A stretch of DNA of 64,000 nt from an uncultured Bacilli bacterium (GTDB taxonomy: Bacteria > Bacillota_I > Bacilli_A > RF39 > UBA660): the NCBI GenBank assembly GCA_910584305.1, contig CAJTZW010000006.1, positions 1 to 64,000 of the forward strand, given 5' to 3'. The position numbers and the translations under genes are program-made. The first letter of the stretch is position 1, and every line of letters begins with the position of its first letter. A model generated the notes under the pieces. That model ran no database searches. It was not told the origin of the DNA and saw only the letters and a program-made list of their open reading frames with translations. Shown piece by piece: positions 42,641 to 52,337 of the stretch.

Positions 42641-43585
42641 TCATCTACCCTGCTTCATTTTTAATAATTTTTTTGTTTTATGAATGTCCTCCTTGGGTAC
42701 TTCTGGGTTCCACCTGAAAGGAATTTTAGGCCTCTTTGTTGTCACGATTCTAGGAGATAAAGATTTTAATTGTTCTAAATTGTATTTGGTTATAGGCATA
42801 TCTGTTATTTTCACCTTATAGCAATCTTGTTTTATAAGTCTGATAGAAACAATTTGTATAATAATGTCTTGCCCATTTGTTTTAATTAGAAGAATGTTGT
42901 CATCGGTAAATGCAATATTTTCAGGTATATTCTCAATGGTCAAATTATTAATGCTATTTTCAAAAAACTCCAATGTATATGGACTAAAGTAATTATAAGA
43001 ATTATATTTATAAATATTACCATATTTCTTATACACCTCTAGTTCTTCCATTAGTGTTCTTCTAGTCCATTCAACGATTTTCTCTTCACTGGGCAAAAGT
43101 AATGGATTATCCTCTTTATAAAATGTTCCATCCAAGCGCATTACATATAAATTTCTATTTTCTTCCATTGGTTTTTCAAACATTTTCTCTAATTCTTCTC
43201 TTGTTTTATATTCTGTACTTTCATATGGCTGTAACCCATTCTTTATTAGCAGAGCATCATGCTTGTCTTTGAGTGCAAAACTTTCTATAAGTTGTCCATC
43301 CACTATTCTAATATAAGGTTCCTCAAAATTGAATAACTGGTTGACACATTTCCATTTAGATAATAAAGTTCTATAATTATATGTAGAAATATTAGAATAT
43401 GGAAATTGGTTTCTTCTTTCATCCTCTAAATATTTATTGATATGGAATGGATGGCCCTGCACGAAGTGATATAGAATACCATCTTTACTTACAATTGTTA
43501 AGGATTTCTTATAACGCATTGTAGTTTGTATACAATCTTCTCCTACATAGCAACTTTCTATTTTCTGCATAACTTCATTTAACAT
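42641..43585 (-). CDS. hypothetical protein, 314 aa
   Basis: A soluble, Tyr/Asn/Lys-rich protein. Repeated beta-rich segments include KDGILYHFVQGH and RLDGTFYKEDNPLLLPSEE. No signal peptide, membrane helix or recognisable motif. Monocistronic by spacing. Unknown function. Confidence 0.6.
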   Translation of the reverse strand: MLNEVMQKIESCYVGEDCIQTTMRYKKSLTIVSKDGILYHFVQGHPFHINKYLEDERRNQFPYSNISTYNYRTLLSKWKCVNQLFNFEEPYIRIVDGQLIESFALKDKHDALLIKNGLQPYESTEYKTREELEKMFEKPMEENRNLYVMRLDGTFYKEDNPLLLPSEEKIVEWTRRTLMEELEVYKKYGNIYKYNSYNYFSPYTLEFFENSINNLTIENIPENIAFTDDNILLIKTNGQDIIIQIVSIRLIKQDCYKVKITDMPITKYNLEQLKSLSPRIVTTKRPKIPFRWNPEVPKEDIHKTKKLLKMKQGR

Positions 43586-43692
43586 AGTATTGTTTTCCCC
43601 TCTCTATATAATTATTATATTATATAGTTCTTCTTTTATATTGAAAAAACAAATTCATTTGGTTTTAATTTTCCCTATATTAAGGATAATAA

Positions 43693-44802
43693 TTATTGAA
43701 TTTCTTTACTTTCGTCGTAAAGTATTGTACTTTGATACGTTACCTTAAAAAATCTATCATAATAAATATGACTATTTTTAAATAGATAAATAAAATGAAA
43801 TAAGAAATAAAACATAATCATACATAAAATAAAGAAATAAAATAGAATGGCTTCATGAGTATTCATATTTAAAGTTTGTGAGAAATAGAGGGCTCCACCA
43901 ATTAAGAATATAGGAACAAAATAATAATAACTATATAAAAATAGGATTCTAAAAATACTATAAAAAATCTTATTCTTTTCATATTCTAATTTTACATTCA
44001 AAAATTTTCCTCCAATTGTTTGATTTAAAAAAGTGGGAATTACAATATAATAAACAACTTCTATTAAGAGAAAGGATGAAAAGTGTCCTGTAACAAACCA
44101 AAAACAAAAACCAATCATCAAAGCAATTACTGTATCTAGTCCAAACAAAGTAATTCTTCTAAGGCCCGATACTTTTTTTCCTTCTTTTAAGGAATCTCTA
44201 TCCATCTCTTCTCTAGTTGGTAAAAAATTATCTATGATACCCATAACAAAATAACCAATCATACCACCTAATGTATTCATCATTAAATCATCGACATCAA
44301 ATACTCGGTAAGGATATTTATAAATAAAATATAAACCAGTTGCCTGTGTAAGTTCAAAAAATAAACTTAATAAAAAACTATACAATATTACCTTTTTAAA
44401 ACTACATTTAAAATAATATCGTAAATACATTCCAAAAGGAATTGTCATTAAAATATTAAAAGCAACTGTATAAAAAGAAGGTTCTGTTAATGCTTTTAAA
44501 TAGGTAGAAGGATTGTTTAGTACAAAAGAAGATTCTTCTATAAAATCTCTTATAAATCCAAAGGGAACTAATCGAATCATATTTTCTTTAAATACAACTT
44601 CGTTTATTTTAGGAAGTGGTAAAATCACTAGAAAATAAATCGTAATCATATATAAAATAAAAGAATAAATAATAAGAACTCTTAATTTATGAATAGAACC
44701 ATATTTATGATATTGATGAAGAATAAAAGGAATTGTAAATAGAAAGGCAATGAGTGGAAATATAAAAATTGCCGTTTTAATAGGTACTAAATAAGAAGTC
44801 AT
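43693..44802 (-). CDS. VanZ-like plus RDD-family membrane protein, 369 aa
   Basis: Residues ~35-190 have the VanZ pattern (ENMIRLVPFGFIRDF; LMTIPFGMYLRYYF; ELTQATGLY; YRVFDVDDLMMNTLGGMIGY). Residues ~210-360 look like an RDD domain (SGLRRITLFGLDTVIALMIGF; GGKFLNVKL). Such fusions occur in Bacillota; VanZ proteins are linked to teicoplanin and other envelope-antibiotic tolerance. It lies 70 bp downstream of bceB on the same strand and may belong to the Bce operon. Confidence 0.85.
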   Translation of the reverse strand: MTSYLVPIKTAIFIFPLIAFLFTIPFILHQYHKYGSIHKLRVLIIYSFILYMITIYFLVILPLPKINEVVFKENMIRLVPFGFIRDFIEESSFVLNNPSTYLKALTEPSFYTVAFNILMTIPFGMYLRYYFKCSFKKVILYSFLLSLFFELTQATGLYFIYKYPYRVFDVDDLMMNTLGGMIGYFVMGIIDNFLPTREEMDRDSLKEGKKVSGLRRITLFGLDTVIALMIGFCFWFVTGHFSSFLLIEVVYYIVIPTFLNQTIGGKFLNVKLEYEKNKIFYSIFRILFLYSYYYFVPIFLIGGALYFSQTLNMNTHEAILFYFFILCMIMFYFLFHFIYLFKNSHIYYDRFFKVTYQSTILYDESKEIQ

Positions 44803-44872
44803 GAAGAAAAGAGGATTCTATAGTCCCCAATCTTTCTAATTTTTTTGTTTACAATTCCTAAAAATAACTTCA

Positions 44873-46927
44873 TTACAATTTCTCCTTTATAATGTTCTTA
44901 CTACAATAATACGTAATTAAGAAATATCCTCCATAAATAATAATTAAGAATAAAGCTGTCATTAGAATAGATGGTAATAATTCTTCATTTCCAAAAATTT
45001 CTAATACTTTTACTGAAAATAGAATTCCAAATACAGAATGGATAATGGCAATCATTAATGGAAATAGGAAGAAGATAGCAATTTGTTTAAATAGTGCTCT
45101 ATTTAACATTTTTTCATCGGTTCCAATACGTCTTAGCATTCTAAATCTTTCTTTATTATCACTACTTTCTGATAACTCTTTTAAGGCTAGAATAGCAGCA
45201 CTACTAATTAAGAAAATAACACCTAAATATAGTCCTATAAATGTAACTAAAGCCCCAAGTCCAACGCTTGCTTCGGTAATATCTATCTTCGTATTATTAG
45301 AAATTGGTTTTTCGCTTTCTTGAATAGCATTTAAAATTGTCTTTTCAATTTCTAATCGGTCTTCTTTAGAACTTTTCTTATAATTCGCAATTACTACATT
45401 ATAAGCCCTATAATTTTCATCAATAATACTATCTGGTACAACAATAATTCCAGAATTGATATGTTGAGAAGACATTTCAACAAATCCATCTTGACACTCT
45501 GTATAAGCAGGCGTTAAGGTATGGTCAAAAAGATGAATTTCTTCTTGATTATTTAAAGCCATGTTACGGACATTTACCATCGAATTAAAATCAGCAACTA
45601 CTAAATATTCATTTTCTTTTAAGGTATATTCTTTATTTCCGTAAAATCTAGCTACTTTATTATAATCGCTTAATTTCATAATATCTTCAGGGCTATCATA
45701 TCTTAAAAATCGGAATTGTGTCCTAATCGTATCTAATAGACTACCTAAGGTATGATTTAAAGTCAAATCTTCTGTGTGATAAATATCAACTTCTACACTA
45801 TCTTTGATATAGTTATCGAAATCAAAATTCATATCTTGAAAACTATCTAGAATATCTATTTTAGATTCTTCTATTTCTTCTTTTTTATATCCTTCTTCTA
45901 GTAATGCATCACTTAAATTCATACTTTTTGTAAGCTGGATATCGGCAGGGGCTAATTTATGAATATTCGCTTGCATAGAATTTTTTAAAGTAAGAGATGC
46001 TGATAAAACACAAATGGTTACAAATAACATTAAACAAATCACTGTCATAGAAAATACAGTTGTATTAATTTTACTACTTACTTGTCTTACGATAAAACTA
46101 TTTAATCCTTTATAATAAATTTTCTTCATACGCATAACGATTTCTAACATTAAACCTGATAATGACCAGAAGATAAAGAATGTTGTAACACAACCTATAA
46201 TAATAGGAATAAAGATTTTATTTGCTGTATCTAGTTTTTCAAATCCGGCTGTTACAAAATAATAAGCATATCCTAATAAACAAGCAGAAATAAGAAAAAT
46301 GATAATACATACAACTCTATTTTTTAATCTTATTTTTTCACTCTTTTTATTTCCATGTAATAAATCAATCAATTTACATTTACTGATATTAATCGTATTA
46401 AATATCATCACTAAGATATACATAACCATGAAGTAAAGAATGGTTTTAATGCAAGCACTCGTTGAGAATATAAACGTAAATTTGGTCATATTGGCATCAA
46501 ACATATTCGCAACTAAAATACTCATTAATTGTGATAAAAGAAATCCTAGAATGAGCCCTACTCCTAAAGAGATAATTCCAATAAATAAGGTTTCAAAAAA
46601 TAGAATCATTGATATTTTTCGTTTACTCATTCCAAGTGTTAGATAGATTCCAAATTCTTTATTTCTTCTTTTGATTAAAAATCTAGAAGCATAAATAATT
46701 AAAAATCCCAATATAAATGATACAAATACACTAACACCAGATAACATATTGGTCATCAATTTAATAATTTCTTTGGTAGATGATGTAACATCTAACATAA
46801 CGGTTTGACTATCGATTGCATTAAACACATAGAATATAGAAATTCCAAGGATGAGTGTAAAAAAGTAGATGGCATAATCTTTAAAACTTTTTCGAATATT
46901 TTTTAATGATAACTTAAAGAGCTTCAT
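44873..46927 (-). CDS. bceB: BceB-type ABC permease, 684 aa
   Basis: Ten membrane helices with a large extracytoplasmic domain between helices VII and VIII (about residues 310-540, consistent with the BceB layout), FtsX-like segments and a C-terminal FtsX (ALKELSESSDNKERFRMLRRIGTDEKML). It removes or releases cell-wall-targeting peptide antibiotics and signals through the histidine kinase. It overlaps bceA by 14 bp. Confidence 0.9.
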   Translation of the reverse strand: MKLFKLSLKNIRKSFKDYAIYFFTLILGISIFYVFNAIDSQTVMLDVTSSTKEIIKLMTNMLSGVSVFVSFILGFLIIYASRFLIKRRNKEFGIYLTLGMSKRKISMILFFETLFIGIISLGVGLILGFLLSQLMSILVANMFDANMTKFTFIFSTSACIKTILYFMVMYILVMIFNTINISKCKLIDLLHGNKKSEKIRLKNRVVCIIIFLISACLLGYAYYFVTAGFEKLDTANKIFIPIIIGCVTTFFIFWSLSGLMLEIVMRMKKIYYKGLNSFIVRQVSSKINTTVFSMTVICLMLFVTICVLSASLTLKNSMQANIHKLAPADIQLTKSMNLSDALLEEGYKKEEIEESKIDILDSFQDMNFDFDNYIKDSVEVDIYHTEDLTLNHTLGSLLDTIRTQFRFLRYDSPEDIMKLSDYNKVARFYGNKEYTLKENEYLVVADFNSMVNVRNMALNNQEEIHLFDHTLTPAYTECQDGFVEMSSQHINSGIIVVPDSIIDENYRAYNVVIANYKKSSKEDRLEIEKTILNAIQESEKPISNNTKIDITEASVGLGALVTFIGLYLGVIFLISSAAILALKELSESSDNKERFRMLRRIGTDEKMLNRALFKQIAIFFLFPLMIAIIHSVFGILFSVKVLEIFGNEELLPSILMTALFLIIIYGGYFLITYYCSKNIIKEKL

Positions 46928-47681
46928 TTAAATCTCCACCAAGAAGTGTTACCACATCGATAATTTTATCGAAAAATTCTTTTCTAGAATCGTTACCTCT
47001 TTGAATTTCATTAAAAATTTTGCCATCTTTAATAAATATGACTCTACTTGCATAACTTGCTGTAAAAGCATCATGAGTAACCATCAAAATGGTTGTATCT
47101 AATTCTTCATTTAAATGTTTAAATCGCTCTAATAACATTTTAGCCGATTTAGAATCTAGGGCTCCTGTTGGTTCATCGGCAAGTACCAATTTTGGGTCTG
47201 TGATAATGGCACGAGCAGAAGCGACTCTTTGTTTTTGCCCTCCACTCATTTGATAAGGATATTTTTTTAAAACATTTTCTATATTTAGTTCTTTAGAAAC
47301 TTGTTTTATTTTTTTATCAATTTCTTTTGAATTTACATTTTGAATGGATAAAGCGAGCGCTATATTTTCATAAGCTGTAAGAGTATCTAATAGATTAAAG
47401 TCTTGGAAGATAAATCCTAGTTCCTCTCTTCTAAATTTATTTAAGTTATTTCCTTTTAATTTTGTGATATCAACTCCTCCAACATAAATATGTCCTGAAG
47501 TTACTCGGTCAATTGTAGAAATTACATTTAACAAGGTTGTTTTTCCGCTCCCACTTGCTCCCATAATTGCTACAAATTCTTTTTTATCTACTTCAAAGGA
47601 AATGTTATCAATTGCTTTAGTAAGAGATGATTTATTTCCATAATATTTTTCTATTTTGTCAACTTTTAAAATATTTTCCAT
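46914..47681 (-). CDS. bceA: BceA-type ABC transporter ATP-binding protein
   Basis: 255 aa. Walker A MGASGSGKTTL, Q-loop EELGFIFQDFNLLD, signature MSGGQKQRV, Walker B KLVLADEPTGALD, and H-loop THD, all intact. Powers the BceB permease. The start at 47681 has AAAGGAGAAAT upstream; the gene follows a BceR-box-like promoter. Confidence 0.93.
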   Translation of the reverse strand: MENILKVDKIEKYYGNKSSLTKAIDNISFEVDKKEFVAIMGASGSGKTTLLNVISTIDRVTSGHIYVGGVDITKLKGNNLNKFRREELGFIFQDFNLLDTLTAYENIALALSIQNVNSKEIDKKIKQVSKELNIENVLKKYPYQMSGGQKQRVASARAIITDPKLVLADEPTGALDSKSAKMLLERFKHLNEELDTTILMVTHDAFTASYASRVIFIKDGKIFNEIQRGNDSRKEFFDKIIDVVTLLGGDLNEAL

Positions 47682-47753
47682 GTAATATTTCTCCTTTCAC
47701 AAACATCATAATCTATTTTTCAATATTTGTCGTTTGTCTTATATTACAAAATA

Positions 47754-47767
47754 TTACAGTTTTGTAA
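47754..47767 (-). promoter_or_regulatory. candidate BceR-binding box upstream of bceAB
   Basis: TTACAgttttgtaa-type inverted repeat: TTACA (47754-47758), four bases, TGTAA (47763-47767). This fits the TnACA-N4-TGTAA consensus described for BceR-like response regulators. It lies between the end of the histidine kinase gene and bceA. Confidence 0.65.
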
Positions 47768-47769
47768 CA

Positions 47770-48786
47770 TTACTTGATTACTTCATAAAATCTATTTTTA
47801 GCGATACTGATAATTACTTTGGTATATTCGTTTTGAACGGATTCAATTTCGATTTTATGACCCAGTTTTTCACATAGATTTTTGGAAATAAATAACCCCA
47901 TACCAGTTGATTTTGTTAATACTCTTCCATTATATCCAGTAAATGTTTTTTCAAATACTCTTTTGATATCTTGTTTTCTAATTCCAATTCCATTATCTTT
48001 TATAGAAAGAATGATTTTATTTTCTTCTTCTTTTGCTTCTATTTGAATATAGGAATCTTTATTTTTTCTATATTTAATACTATTATTGATAATTTGATTG
48101 ATAATAAATTCTAGCCATTTAGAATCTGTATAAATCTCATAGTCGACATTCAAAACCTTTAAATCAATTTTATTTTCTAGTAAATCATCTTTATTTTTTA
48201 AGGCTACATTATTAATAATTTTATGTAAGGATACTTCTTTAATTAAGTAATCTTTTTCTGCATTTTCACTTCTTACATAGTAAAGGACTTGTTCAACATA
48301 ATCTTCGATTCGTCTTAGTTGGTCTATATATTTTTTATCAAATTCGTTTTTATGATTATGAGTCATTAATACCAAAGAAGAAATTGGAATTTTTACTTCA
48401 TGAATCCACATCTCGATATATTCTTTGAAGTCTTCCATTTGAGATTCTACTAATTTCACACATTCATTCATGGATTTATTGATTTCATATAATGCTTGAT
48501 AACAAAGTTCTCCGTCATAAAAGTTTGGTTTCGAAATGGTTTCTAATACTAAGTAGGCTTTATCTAGTGCTTCACTATTTTCTAGTAGTTCTTTATAAAA
48601 ATATTTTTTTCTAAAATATTCAATCAAAATTACAATTATATGAAATAGGAACAATAAAAAAGTAGTGGCAATTATGAACTGTTTATCTAATTTAAAGGCT
48701 AAAAACAGCATGAAAAGAATAATATAAATGATAATAAATGTTATGAAATAATAAAGTTTATCTTTTAAAAATTTAAGTAAGTTCAT
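47770..48786 (-). CDS. bceS: BceS-type intramembrane-sensing histidine kinase
   Basis: 338 aa with two N-terminal helices separated by only a few residues (YFITFIIIYIILFMLFLAF; FIIATTFLLFLFHIIVILI), typical of kinases that sense via their ABC transporter. The H-box is EMWIHEVKIPISSLVL; N-box INQIINNSIKYRK; G1 NGIGIRKQD; G2 STGMGLFIS. It phosphorylates the adjacent regulator. Its start overlaps the response-regulator gene. Confidence 0.92.
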   Translation of the reverse strand: MNLLKFLKDKLYYFITFIIIYIILFMLFLAFKLDKQFIIATTFLLFLFHIIVILIEYFRKKYFYKELLENSEALDKAYLVLETISKPNFYDGELCYQALYEINKSMNECVKLVESQMEDFKEYIEMWIHEVKIPISSLVLMTHNHKNEFDKKYIDQLRRIEDYVEQVLYYVRSENAEKDYLIKEVSLHKIINNVALKNKDDLLENKIDLKVLNVDYEIYTDSKWLEFIINQIINNSIKYRKNKDSYIQIEAKEEENKIILSIKDNGIGIRKQDIKRVFEKTFTGYNGRVLTKSTGMGLFISKNLCEKLGHKIEIESVQNEYTKVIISIAKNRFYEVIK

Positions 48787-49445
48787 GATAAAATATACCC
48801 AATTCCTTTTCTAGTTTCGATAGCGTTTTCATAACCAACACTTTTTAATTTTGCCCTTAATCTACTAATATTTACCGTCAAGGCATTATCATTGATATAT
48901 TCGTTATTATTCCATAAATCGGTCATCAATTCATCTCTTGTTACGATTTTATTTTGATGGTTTAAAAGGTAATAAAAAATAATCATTTCATTTTTAGTGA
49001 GTAATATTTCTATGTTATCCTTTTTGATGATTCCTTTTTGAATATTGATTTCTAAGTCTTTATAAGTTGAATTTTCTATTAAATGATTGGTTCTTTTTAA
49101 AACGGCTCCAATTCTAAGTAATAAGATATTTGGATTATATGGTTTCGTAATATAATCATCTGCTCCATAAATCATAGATAATACTTCGTCTGTTTCGGAA
49201 TTTCTACTGGTTACCATAATCACTGGAATATTGGATCCTTCTCTTATCTTTTGAAGGAGCAATTCCCCATTTTGACACGGGATATTAATGTCTAACAAAA
49301 TTAAATCTGGGGATAATTGTAATATTTCTTGTAAGGCATTTGAAAAATTATGTAGTATTAGAGGCTCATATCCATAATCTTCTAATAATTTTGATAATTC
49401 ATCACAAATTAATTCATCGTCTTCTATAATTAAAATCTTTTCCAT
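48783..49445 (-). CDS. bceR: BceR-type OmpR-family response regulator
   Basis: 220 aa from ATG 49445 (MEKILIIEDDELI). Receiver domain with acidic pair EDD, phosphoacceptor Asp in DLILLDINIPCQNG and Lys in ADDYITKPYNP, then a winged-helix output domain (NALTVNISRLRAKLKSVG). ATG 49463 is in frame but less likely. It overlaps bceS by four bases, giving the order R-S-A-B on the minus strand. Confidence 0.93.
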   Translation of the reverse strand: MEKILIIEDDELICDELSKLLEDYGYEPLILHNFSNALQEILQLSPDLILLDINIPCQNGELLLQKIREGSNIPVIMVTSRNSETDEVLSMIYGADDYITKPYNPNILLLRIGAVLKRTNHLIENSTYKDLEINIQKGIIKKDNIEILLTKNEMIIFYYLLNHQNKIVTRDELMTDLWNNNEYINDNALTVNISRLRAKLKSVGYENAIETRKGIGYILS

Positions 49446-50042
49446 AAAATCACCACATTCCATATAAGTATATTATATCATTTAATCGAGTTAAAAAATC
49501 TTACAAAATTGAAATAAATTATTCATCTCTATAATTTAATTTTTTATTTAGATACCTAAAATTTCCTATAAATAAAATATCCCTGTCATATAGACTGGAA
49601 CATTCTAAAACTCACGAATTTTAATATCTAGTTTTTGTTTCCTAGTAGATTCATTTACCTTTATCATCGTCAAATTTATAATCTAACTCACACTCCTAAA
49701 TTGCTTTAAAACATCACTATTGAAATCCAAAAATGTGATTTTATCTTTCAAATTTACTACTATACTATATAATAGTTCAATATATAGTCCTTCATTGCTA
49801 TCCTCTATAGCTAAACCCTTCCCCCTAATAATGTAAATCTTTTTTAGCAATATTGTAATGTACATATATTAAATAAATTATTCCGAAAGGGCTAAATTAT
49901 ACAGAAGTCTTGAACTTATGCAAATATTCCGAATTAAACACTACTAATTTGTTAGTTAAAAGGTAATTAAACTACCCTTATTAATTCCAATATATAAATT
50001 ATTTTTTTATTAAAGGTGTTTACATAACTGCTTTCTTCATCA
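49446..50042. other. gene-poor stretch downstream of the Bce locus
   Basis: About 600 bases, very AT-rich. It contains the bceR promoter region (TATAAT at about 49475) and one 60-codon minus-strand frame (49683-49865) without a ribosome binding site or family resemblance. I see no convincing gene; it probably holds decayed sequence at the edge of the island. Confidence 0.4.
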
Positions 50043-50169
50043 TGTTTGCCAACGATTAGATTACCCCTAATAATATTTTAATCTAAATAATAATGAACCT
50101 CTCTTACACCATCACTATAAACATAACCATTTTCTCATAATTATCTTGACTATTTAAACAAGTATCTAT
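50043..50169 (-). pseudogene. chimeric scrap: oxidoreductase fragment joined to a YhcG-type fragment
   Basis: Bases ~50043-50137 closely resemble the internal region 53408-53502 of the Gfo/Idh gene, with a few substitutions and indels. From 50127 on, the sequence instead matches 54340-54393 of the truncated DUF1016 gene (encoding IDTCLNSQDNYEKMV). The switch occurs in AACCATTTTCTC, present in both source genes. No function. Confidence 0.7.
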
Positions 50170-50419
50170 TAAATAACCTTTCTCATTATTAGTTTGATAT
50201 TTCTTAATACCTCTTATATAATCTATATCTAAATCTTGTGTTGCTCTTCTTATATCTTTGAAATAGCCATCATTACAACTACACCCCTAATTGTTATATT
50301 TTTATTTAAGCTAGAATGGCTTATTTGAGATAAAATAATATCTTGACAAGTTTTCGAAACAGCATTTAAATTTGAATATCCATTTGATAAATAATTATTA
50401 AATATTGTATTTATATTCG
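50170..50419 (-). pseudogene. AbiEii-like nucleotidyltransferase toxin, truncated and frameshifted
   Basis: A reading frame with NAVSKTCQDIILSQ, then ITIRGVVVMMAISK; a one-base deletion shifts the continuation IRRATQDLDIDYIR into another frame. The pattern RAT.DLDID is the metal-binding region of AbiEii-type nucleotidyltransferase toxins. The C-terminal two-thirds are missing, replaced by scraps of other genes. It follows the AbiEi remnant in the order expected for abiEi-abiEii. Confidence 0.5.
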
Positions 50420-50960
50420 TTAAAACACCTCTTTCATAATAACATCATATAAGTGATTCTCTATTGCAAAATTACTTATATATTTGGCTATTTTTTTGTA
50501 TTAAGTGTTCCTTTAATCTCTCTATAATTTTCAATTATCTCTTTATAATATTCGAAACCTATTGAGTTTCTATTTCTTATTAGTTCTATTAGCATTCTTT
50601 CTTTATCATACACTTGAATTTCAACTTCATTTATATTTAAAATTGATTTACCAATATCAAAAAATTTATCTTGATAATATGTAACTTTAATCCTATATCA
50701 CTAATTTTATTACTATCTCTTTTTAATGCAAGGTATTCTTTTTTAGGAATAACATCCGTTAAATTATGATAATAAAATGTACTATCCATTGTAAATATTG
50801 CATTAGGATATTTTTTTGATATTATTTCTAAATAATTTACATCTTTTTTATCACGATAAATTCACTTTTCAATTTTAAATAATTTACCTTCTTCAATTAG
50901 TTTTTTTATTTTATAATCACTTTTATATTTTTTAATAAGTTCTTTATATAATAATATCAT
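50420..50960 (-). pseudogene. AbiEi-type antitoxin, inactivated
   Basis: The frame starts at ATG 50960 and reads LIEEGKLFKIEK, then TGA (50874-50872) in place of the Gly codon, IYRDKKDVNYLEII (the winged-helix motif KGIYRD of AbiEi), and ERMLIELIRNRNSIGFEYYK. At least two further frameshifts occur (near SNKISD and in an A-run before IAKYIS). The restored product would be ~175 aa, typical of type IV antitoxins with an N-terminal wHTH. Confidence 0.6.
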
Positions 50961-51301
50961 TCTAATTATCTCTTGATATAATTTTAAACTATTTTACCAC
51001 AAGAATCAATCGAATGTGGTATTTTAGTTAAAAACGATGAACTTAAACTACCAAAATTAGTAAGCTTTATTAAACTTATACAAATATATTTAAATATTTA
51101 TGTTTTTAATTTAAATTTTTGAAAATTTAAACAAACAAAAATGGGGCCATAAGGCTCCTTAAGAAGGCAAACTTAAATCACGTACTCTTTTATTTTTTAT
51201 ATTAATAAACCCTTTATTTCCAAAGGACTTTAATTTACAAAAATTTAATAAGTTTATAACTTTAAAATGAAAAACTCCTGTTTTGGTGGTTGATTGGGTG
51301 G
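50961..51301. other. noncoding stretch
   Basis: About 340 AT-rich bases with only short frames. One weak hairpin GGGGCCATAAGGCTCC (51143-51158) and a small G/T-rich piece (GGTGGTTGATTGGGTGG) just before the end of the 51302 gene. I see no promoter or gene that I can support. Confidence 0.4.
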
Positions 51302-52129
51302 TTAAGATTTTATAGTTTCTAATTTTTTATATGTATAAGAAACCGGTTGTAATTTAGGTATTTCTCTAGTCAAAATAATACCATTTATACCATTTTGATA
51401 TAAAAATCCATTTTCTTCAAATAATTTACGCTCTTTAGGTTTGTCATATCGAACATTGGAACATATAATAAAACCATTCCTTTTTAGTAAACTATTTAAA
51501 TTAGAAATAGTAGTAATTTGTTGAGCTTCTTCCATAAATTCTAGTATATTAGATAATATAATAATATCGTATTGTTTTTTACAGTTTATTGGTAAAAATA
51601 TATTAAATTGTGTAAAATTAGCTTTTTTGGATGAAATTATTTTTGCCATTTTGTCTTCATCGTTATAATAGGGAACTGTCCATCCATTTTGAGGGATTGA
51701 AAATAAAAATTTATTAGTTGAAAATTCTCGATTTCTAGCCATACAATATTCTACTACTTCTTTCCATAAGTCATAAACCTTTTTTTCTTCCTCTGAATCA
51801 TCATGCAGCTCCAAAGCCTCTAAAATCTTTCTAGATTCATCAGGTATTTTTATATTTTTATACTTTATAAAGCACCATTTTTTTAAATAAAAATAATAAT
51901 AAGCATATTTATTTATATCAAATGTATCAACAGATCTAGCGCCTAAATAATATGCTGAAAACACTTGATCAGCAGAAGCCATAACAGATAAAACTTCTTT
52001 TCCAGAAAAATTTGTAATAGATAATACATTTTTTAAATCTTCATTCGTATTTTTATATAATTGACATTTATATAAATGACTATACATTGCTTCTTCTATA
52101 TCAAAAATATCTTCTTCTACCTCAGTCAC
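51302..52129 (-). CDS. SAM-binding transferase-like protein (DUF3419/methyltransferase fold), 275 aa
   Basis: GTG start at 52129 with AGGAG 8 bases upstream. Residues ~38-80, VLSVMASADQVFSAYYLGA then VDTFDINKYAYYYFYLK, resemble the SAM-binding region of DUF3419 proteins (BtaA-like 3-amino-3-carboxypropyl transferases) and class I methyltransferases. A motif-II-like DIIILSNILEFM lies at about 190. Typical DxGxG is absent, so the ligand is uncertain. It is the last of three co-directional intact genes and lies near radical SAM and oxidoreductase genes. Confidence 0.6.
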   Translation of the reverse strand: MTEVEEDIFDIEEAMYSHLYKCQLYKNTNEDLKNVLSITNFSGKEVLSVMASADQVFSAYYLGARSVDTFDINKYAYYYFYLKKWCFIKYKNIKIPDESRKILEALELHDDSEEEKKVYDLWKEVVEYCMARNREFSTNKFLFSIPQNGWTVPYYNDEDKMAKIISSKKANFTQFNIFLPINCKKQYDIIILSNILEFMEEAQQITTISNLNSLLKRNGFIICSNVRYDKPKERKLFEENGFLYQNGINGIILTREIPKLQPVSYTYKKLETIKS

Positions 52130-52337
52130 TCTATCATCTCCTGTTTAAAACAATTCAATCACAGTATAAAATAAAATTTAATACAATACTATCTACAATT
52201 TTTTGGTAAAAGAGGAATTAATAAATACTCACATTTTAAGTAAACCAAAAACTGATCTAGCTTTTGACGACTCTTCAGAGGAAGAAAATTTCTCGTTCCC
52301 TTTTCGCTAATTTTTTGACTTTTTTGCTTATTTATAT

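Noticed and set aside
49683..49865. 60-codon minus-strand frame near the Bce locus
   Set aside because: No ribosome binding site, no recognisable pattern, and it lies in decayed AT-rich DNA; left only as a note in the stretch entry.
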